This document shows positions 60,606-64,000 of a DNA stretch of 64,000 nucleotides, one piece after another. Position 1 is the stretch's first letter; every line of letters starts with the position of its first letter. The notes under the pieces are model-generated. The model was given only the letters and a program-made list of their open reading frames with translations, ran no database searches and had not been told where the DNA came from. This stretch comes from Bog-159 sp035602155 (GTDB taxonomy: Bacteria > Acidobacteriota > Terriglobia > Bryobacterales > Bryobacteraceae). The stretch is from contig DATNMW010000423.1 in NCBI GenBank assembly GCA_035602155.1, positions 7,151 to 71,150 of the forward strand. The letters run 5' to 3'. The translations under genes were made by a program, and so were the position numbers.

Positions 60606-61467
60606 TCCTGCGTGGGTTGCGGTTCCGGTTCTGGCCGCGTTCCTCGTTGAATATCCATTCTATCTGGTCCCCGCATTCGCGGAAGCGCGCCAGCGCTTCG
60701 AGCGCGGTCTGCCGTGGTTCCTGGTGCTTTCGTTCGTCGCGCCGTATGTCGTCTACGCTTCGAACACCGGCCAATTCCGCTGGCTGGCGCTGGGGCAACT
60801 CGCCGCGCTGGCTATGGCGTTGAGCCTCTGGTACAGAATCCTGCCGGCATCTCCGCTTGCGGATGGCGCTTTCCTGGTGCTGGTGGCGGCCGTCGTTCTG
60901 CGCGGATATTTCGACCCGATCTATACCTCGCCCTTCGGCGGCCTGCATGTCGAGATACTCGGGCACGTGGCGCTCACGCGCCTCTGCGCCATGGTGATGC
61001 TGGTCGAGCGGCGCGTCCCCGGCGTGGGCTACGGATTCATGCCGAGCCTCGCCGAATGGAAAATCGGGCTGCGTCACTTCGGCTATTTCCTGATCGCCGG
61101 CATCCCGCTGGCGTGGGCTACGCGGCTGGTGCGGCTGGGCCCCGGCATGCCGCTATGGAAAATCGCCGCAACATTTGTGGGTGTGCTCTGGGTGGTGGCG
61201 TTGTCGGAAGAATTCTTCTTCCGCGGTCTGCTGCAACAGTGGATGGTCGAGTGGACGGGCCGTCCCACGGCGGGGCTGGCCGGCGCGTCGATTCTGTTCG
61301 GCGCGGTGCACCTGGGATTTCGGGCATTCCCCAATTGGAAATTCGCGCTGGCCGCGGCCGTGGCCGGCTGGTTCTACGGCCGTGCCTACCAGCAGGCGCA
61401 GAGTATCCGCGCCAGCATGGTGACGCACGCGCTGGTGGTCACGCTGTGGCGGGCTTGGTTTGTGTGA
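60511..61467 (+). CDS. CPBP-family intramembrane metalloprotease-like protein
   Basis: A 318-residue membrane protein with about eight helices. The CPBP/Abi motifs are LSEEFFFRGLLQQW (Glu-Glu-x3-Arg), ILFGAVHLGF (His) and SMVTHALVVT (His). Related proteins cleave prenylated or membrane substrates, or act in self-immunity to bacteriocins. ATG 60511 suits the hexamer at 60498; ATG 60502 three codons upstream is the alternative. Divergent from and overlapping the LolA-like gene; convergent and abutting the next small gene. Confidence 0.82.
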   Translation: MTQSLGRFRAALLAGWTALGAAGLLYARSKGIPAWVAVPVLAAFLVEYPFYLVPAFAEARQRFERGLPWFLVLSFVAPYVVYASNTGQFRWLALGQLAALAMALSLWYRILPASPLADGAFLVLVAAVVLRGYFDPIYTSPFGGLHVEILGHVALTRLCAMVMLVERRVPGVGYGFMPSLAEWKIGLRHFGYFLIAGIPLAWATRLVRLGPGMPLWKIAATFVGVLWVVALSEEFFFRGLLQQWMVEWTGRPTAGLAGASILFGAVHLGFRAFPNWKFALAAAVAGWFYGRAYQQAQSIRASMVTHALVVTLWRAWFV

Positions 61468-61698
61468 TTATTCGAAATCGGTCATGACCGGTGGCTGCGT
61501 TCTTCCAGGCGCGTGAGGCGCGTCCATGAGCCGTCCCATAATTAGATCGAAGCGCGTGGTCATGGCGCTCTCTAATGCAGCCATGCGAGCTTCAAGCGCG
61601 GCCATGCGCGAGGTGCTCGTAACCGCCAATACGGTGAACATGATGCCGTTGAAGAGGATGGGCACCCCAATCGCCAAGTATAGTTGGACATTGTCCAT
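61468..61698 (-). CDS. Small membrane protein with coiled-coil tail
   Basis: A 76-residue protein: one helix (LYLAIGVPILFNGIMFTVLA) followed by a heptad-like stretch (RMAALEARMAALESAMTTRF) and a short tail. No family with known function is recognised. The stop codon abuts the CPBP stop. The start lies 10 bp from a 12-bp palindrome that contains TATACT. Composition and clean signals support a real gene. Confidence 0.6.
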   Translation of the reverse strand: MDNVQLYLAIGVPILFNGIMFTVLAVTSTSRMAALEARMAALESAMTTRFDLIMGRLMDAPHAPGRTQPPVMTDFE

Positions 61699-61708
61699 AT
61701 CTCGACTA

Positions 61709-61720
61709 CGAGTATACTCG
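61709..61720 (-). promoter_or_regulatory. 12-bp palindrome with a -10-like core upstream of the small membrane protein
   Basis: CGAGTATACTCG is perfectly self-complementary. On the minus strand it contains TATACT (61716-61711), 12 bp before the ATG at 61698, so a protein bound here would block RNA polymerase. Confidence 0.45.
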
Positions 61721-62025
61721 GCCCAGTCCCAGCCCAGGCTGATCGGCGAACCTCCTTCGGGCCGATTCCTCGGGCGTCGGAGCGCAGGCCGGCAGGGGAC
61801 AAACTGCTGCTACGAATGCCCGCGAAGACACGCCGCGGAATACCACAATGGTTCCATGACCACTGCGCCAAATGGAAATCAAAGCCGATCTTTACAATCA
61901 TCCTGCATATCCTGCATCGTCAATCCACCAGACACTGCGCAAGCGAGGGATCGTTATCGAGACGATCTCAACGCTTCGCGCCCAGGCACACGCCGATATA
62001 ATGACATTGCCGGATTTGCCGAGGT
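61721..62025. other. Intergenic stretch without recognisable gene
   Basis: A frame starting MEIKADLYNHPAYPASS at 61872 (+) shows no family motif. An imperfect stem ATCGGC...GCCGAT lies near 61741-61765. The region leads into the PHP-domain pseudogene and may hold its lost upstream part. Confidence 0.4.
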
Positions 62026-62893
62026 TTGTACCGCATCCTGCGCGGCGACCTGCACCGGCATACTTCGCTCTCGACCGATGGCATAGGCGACGGCTCTCTG
62101 TGGGACTTCTATCGCTATGCGCTGGACGCGGCCTCGCTGGACTTTTCCACGGTTACCGACCACCAGGGCGGCGGCACCTCGTACAACTGGTGGAAGACGC
62201 AGAAATCCACGGACCTGTTTCCGAACCCCGGACGGCTGACCACTTTGTACGCTTATGAGCGCAGCGTGGTGTACCCGAACGGGCACCGCAACATCGTCTT
62301 CACACATCGCGGCGTGCCCATCCTGCAGATCGATCCGGCGGAGCAGACCGGGCCGGACTCGGGTGGCGGACCTCTACGGTCGGCCAGCGTCGTGCTGCCC
62401 TATCTGCGCCGGTATAACGGCATCGCCTTCCGGCACACCACGGCGACCAACCAAGGCACGGACTGGCAGGACCACAACGGCACGCTTGAGCCGTTGGTGG
62501 AGGGCTATCAGGGATACCGCGTGGTTTACGAACATGAGGGCGGCCCGAAGGGCGCCACCGCCGAAACCGGATAGGCATGGAGGCGGCCTCCGATCACTGC
62601 TCCACGCACATCTCGTATTCCTGCATCGTCAGCACGGGCACGGGCCGCAACGATCTGGTCGACGCCATGCGCAAACGCCATTCCTTACGGCGCGACGGAT
62701 AACATCGTTCTCGATTTTCGTGTGGAGGCAGGCGGCCGCGAGTACCCGGGGGGGCGACGAGATACCGGCCACGCCGGATTACACGCTGAAGGTGAATGTA
62801 ATCGGTACCGGCCTGTCCGGCGTGCAGATGTGATCCACAACGAAAGCTACGCCTACGAAGCCACGCCCACCGGGGGCGCCTTCCAAGGATCGC
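62026..62893 (+). pseudogene. Degraded PHP/DUF3604-like gene, paralogue of the one at 30497
   Basis: The first frame lacks a proper start (TTG only) and reads GDLHRHTSLSTDGIGDGSLW, FSTVTDHQGGG and YAYERSVVYPNGHRNIVFTH, aligning with the PHP part of the intact 984-residue protein. After a stop at 62572-62574 homology continues in other frames: SDHCSTHISYSC, then YGATDNIVLDF after a frameshift near 62688, then GGDEIPATPDYTLKVNVIG after one at the six-G run near 62749. At least three disablements and a missing N-terminal propeller mean it is dead. Confidence 0.75.
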
Positions 62894-62950
62894 GCCGGCA
62901 CGCTGGGCTTCCGCCGCGTGAGGTAGCACCGGGACTGAAGCCCGTCCTAC

Positions 62951-64000
62951 CTACTCATAGCGCAGTGCGGTGAGTGGGTCGGTCCGCGCGGCGCGGCGGG
63001 CGGGCAACCATACGGCTAACACCGACACCGCCAGCAAGAGCCCCGGAACCGCGATGAATGTGAGCGTGTCGGCGGCGCCGACGCCGTAGAGCAGACTGGC
63101 CGCGAACTGGCTCACCGACAAGGCCAGCGCGAGGCCTATCGCCACGCCAATCCCCGCCAGCGCCAGCCCTTGCCGGGCCACCAGCCGGAGGACGCCGCCG
63201 GTGCGCGCACCTAGCGCCATGCGAATGCCGATCTCGCGCGTCCGGCGCTGCACGGAGTAGCTCATCACCCCATACAGCCCTACTGTGGCCAGCGTGAGGC
63301 CCACCGCGCCAAATACTCCCAGCAAAACGGCGCTGAGCCGCGGGATCAGCAGTGCCTTGCCCAGGTGCTCGTCCATCGTCTCGGTGCCGGAGACCGCCAG
63401 GTTCGGATCGAGCGCCGCGATCTCCTGCCGCACGGGGCGGATCATGGCGTTCGGATCGCCGGCCGTCTTCACCACGATCGAGATGCCGTAAAAGCTGAAT
63501 ACGTCCTCGGGGCGGGCCTCCAGATAGAGGAACGCCGCGGAGGCCGGCTCTTCACCGAGGGTTCGGGATTTGAATTCCCCGGTGATTCCGATGACTTCGT
63601 AAGTCTTGTTCTCAGCCGTGATGCGCCGGCCGAGCGGATCTGCATTGGGGAACATGCGCTGCGCCGCCTTCTGGTTGAGGATGGCGGACCCCGCATCGGT
63701 TTGCTTGTCGAAATCCCGGCCGCGCAGCAGGGGCAGTCCCATGGTTTCGAAGAAGTGCGAGCCCGCATAATAAACGTCGGTCTCGACCGGCTTCGCATCC
63801 TTGGCGCCCTCGGCCTTGAATTCGAAAGCCGTTCCGCCGATGCTCAGGGGGATGCTGTCCAGATAGCTCACCGACCGCACACCGGGCAAAGCCGATACCC
63901 GCGCGCGAAGCTGGGCAAGATATTGGCGGGTCTTTTCGGGCGAGTACTGGCTGAGCTTGGGATTGGTGGCCATTAGCAGCACACGATCGGGGCGCATTCC
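62951..64000 (-). CDS. ADOP/MacB-FtsX-like permease, C-terminal part (runs off the window edge)
   Basis: About 350 residues of a MacB_PCD/FtsX permease; the 5' end is outside the window. It starts in the second periplasmic domain (FRPDRVLL-like RPDRVLLMATNPKLSQYSPE, then ARVSALPGVRSVSYLDSIPL) and ends with the last FtsX bundle: LLGVFGAVGLTLATVGLYGV, TREIGIRMALGARTGGVLRL and ARRAARTDPLTALRYE. This is the standard ADOP C-terminus. An upstream ATG at 63997 is unlikely to be the real start. Confidence 0.82.
   Translation of the reverse strand, partial: GMRPDRVLLMATNPKLSQYSPEKTRQYLAQLRARVSALPGVRSVSYLDSIPLSIGGTAFEFKAEGAKDAKPVETDVYYAGSHFFETMGLPLLRGRDFDKQTDAGSAILNQKAAQRMFPNADPLGRRITAENKTYEVIGITGEFKSRTLGEEPASAAFLYLEARPEDVFSFYGISIVVKTAGDPNAMIRPVRQEIAALDPNLAVSGTETMDEHLGKALLIPRLSAVLLGVFGAVGLTLATVGLYGVMSYSVQRRTREIGIRMALGARTGGVLRLVARQGLALAGIGVAIGLALALSVSQFAASLLYGVGAADTLTFIAVPGLLLAVSVLAVWLPARRAARTDPLTALRYE

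Noticed and set aside
62905..62945. Dispersed repeat resembling GGACTGAAGCCCGTCCTAC
   Set aside because: Looks like part of a common intergenic palindrome, but only one imperfect copy is present in the window.

Overview
The window reads as chromosome of an acidobacterium close to the Solibacter/Bryobacter lineage. The markers are protein families: soil-associated TIGR03435 (DUF3738) proteins, one fused to a BlaR1-type M56 protease; acidobacterial duplicated orphan permeases (ADOP, TIGR03434); several large TonB-dependent receptors with an N-terminal carboxypeptidase-regulatory-like domain; and ECF sigma factors with small membrane partners. The DNA is GC-rich and genes are tightly packed with many 1-4 nt stop/start overlaps. 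No tRNA, rRNA, CRISPR array, intact prophage or insertion sequence was recognised by eye.

Layout. 1-5.8 kb (minus): BlaI repressor, M56-DUF3738 fusion, stand-alone DUF3738, secreted Cna-B-like protein, and the N-terminus of a TonB receptor whose start sits in a palindromic repeat. 6.0-11.2 kb (minus): TonB receptor plus multicopper oxidase. 11.2-14.0 kb: three copies of a candidate operator, a truncated FGGY-kinase remnant, a gene-poor stretch, and an intact ParE-type toxin-antitoxin pair beside a decayed second one. 14.2-23.7 kb: S41 protease, sugar transporter, GT39 glycosyltransferase, esterase, lone response regulator, then translationally coupled phosphoketolase and acetate kinase, which together turn sugar phosphates into acetate and ATP. 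23.9-25.6 kb: wreck of a GmrSD-like type IV restriction gene and an intact PIN toxin-antitoxin pair.

25.6-38.0 kb looks like a carbohydrate or sugar-acid locus: secreted TIM-barrel hydrolase, HpcH/HpaI aldolase divergent from a cupin, DUF362 protein coupled to an unknown secreted protein, and a tight minus-strand operon of TonB receptor, enolase-superfamily dehydratase and a 984-residue PHP-domain protein. 38-46.6 kb (minus): PIG-L deacetylase with an ADOP permease, an ABC-2 exporter with a TlpA-like thioredoxin, an unknown protein, and a cytochrome/PQQ dehydrogenase. 46.6-52.7 kb: ABC-ATPase stump, radical SAM/SPASM enzyme, arylamine N-acetyltransferase, orphan nuoB, PgeF, LolA-like protein, metallo-beta-lactamase-fold hydrolase and a GNAT enzyme. 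52.7-61.7 kb: two ECF sigma modules, a beta-propeller-like secreted protein, a GT-C-like membrane protein, an MFS exporter, a LolA-like lipoprotein and a CPBP protease. 62.0-64.0 kb: degraded paralogue of the PHP-domain protein and a C-terminal part of another ADOP permease running off the edge.

Two themes run through the window. First, about eight identifiable gene remnants lie between intact operons, so the segment has turned over repeatedly. Second, many genes have a TAnnnT -10-like hexamer only a few to about 20 nt upstream of the start, suggesting very short or absent leaders.
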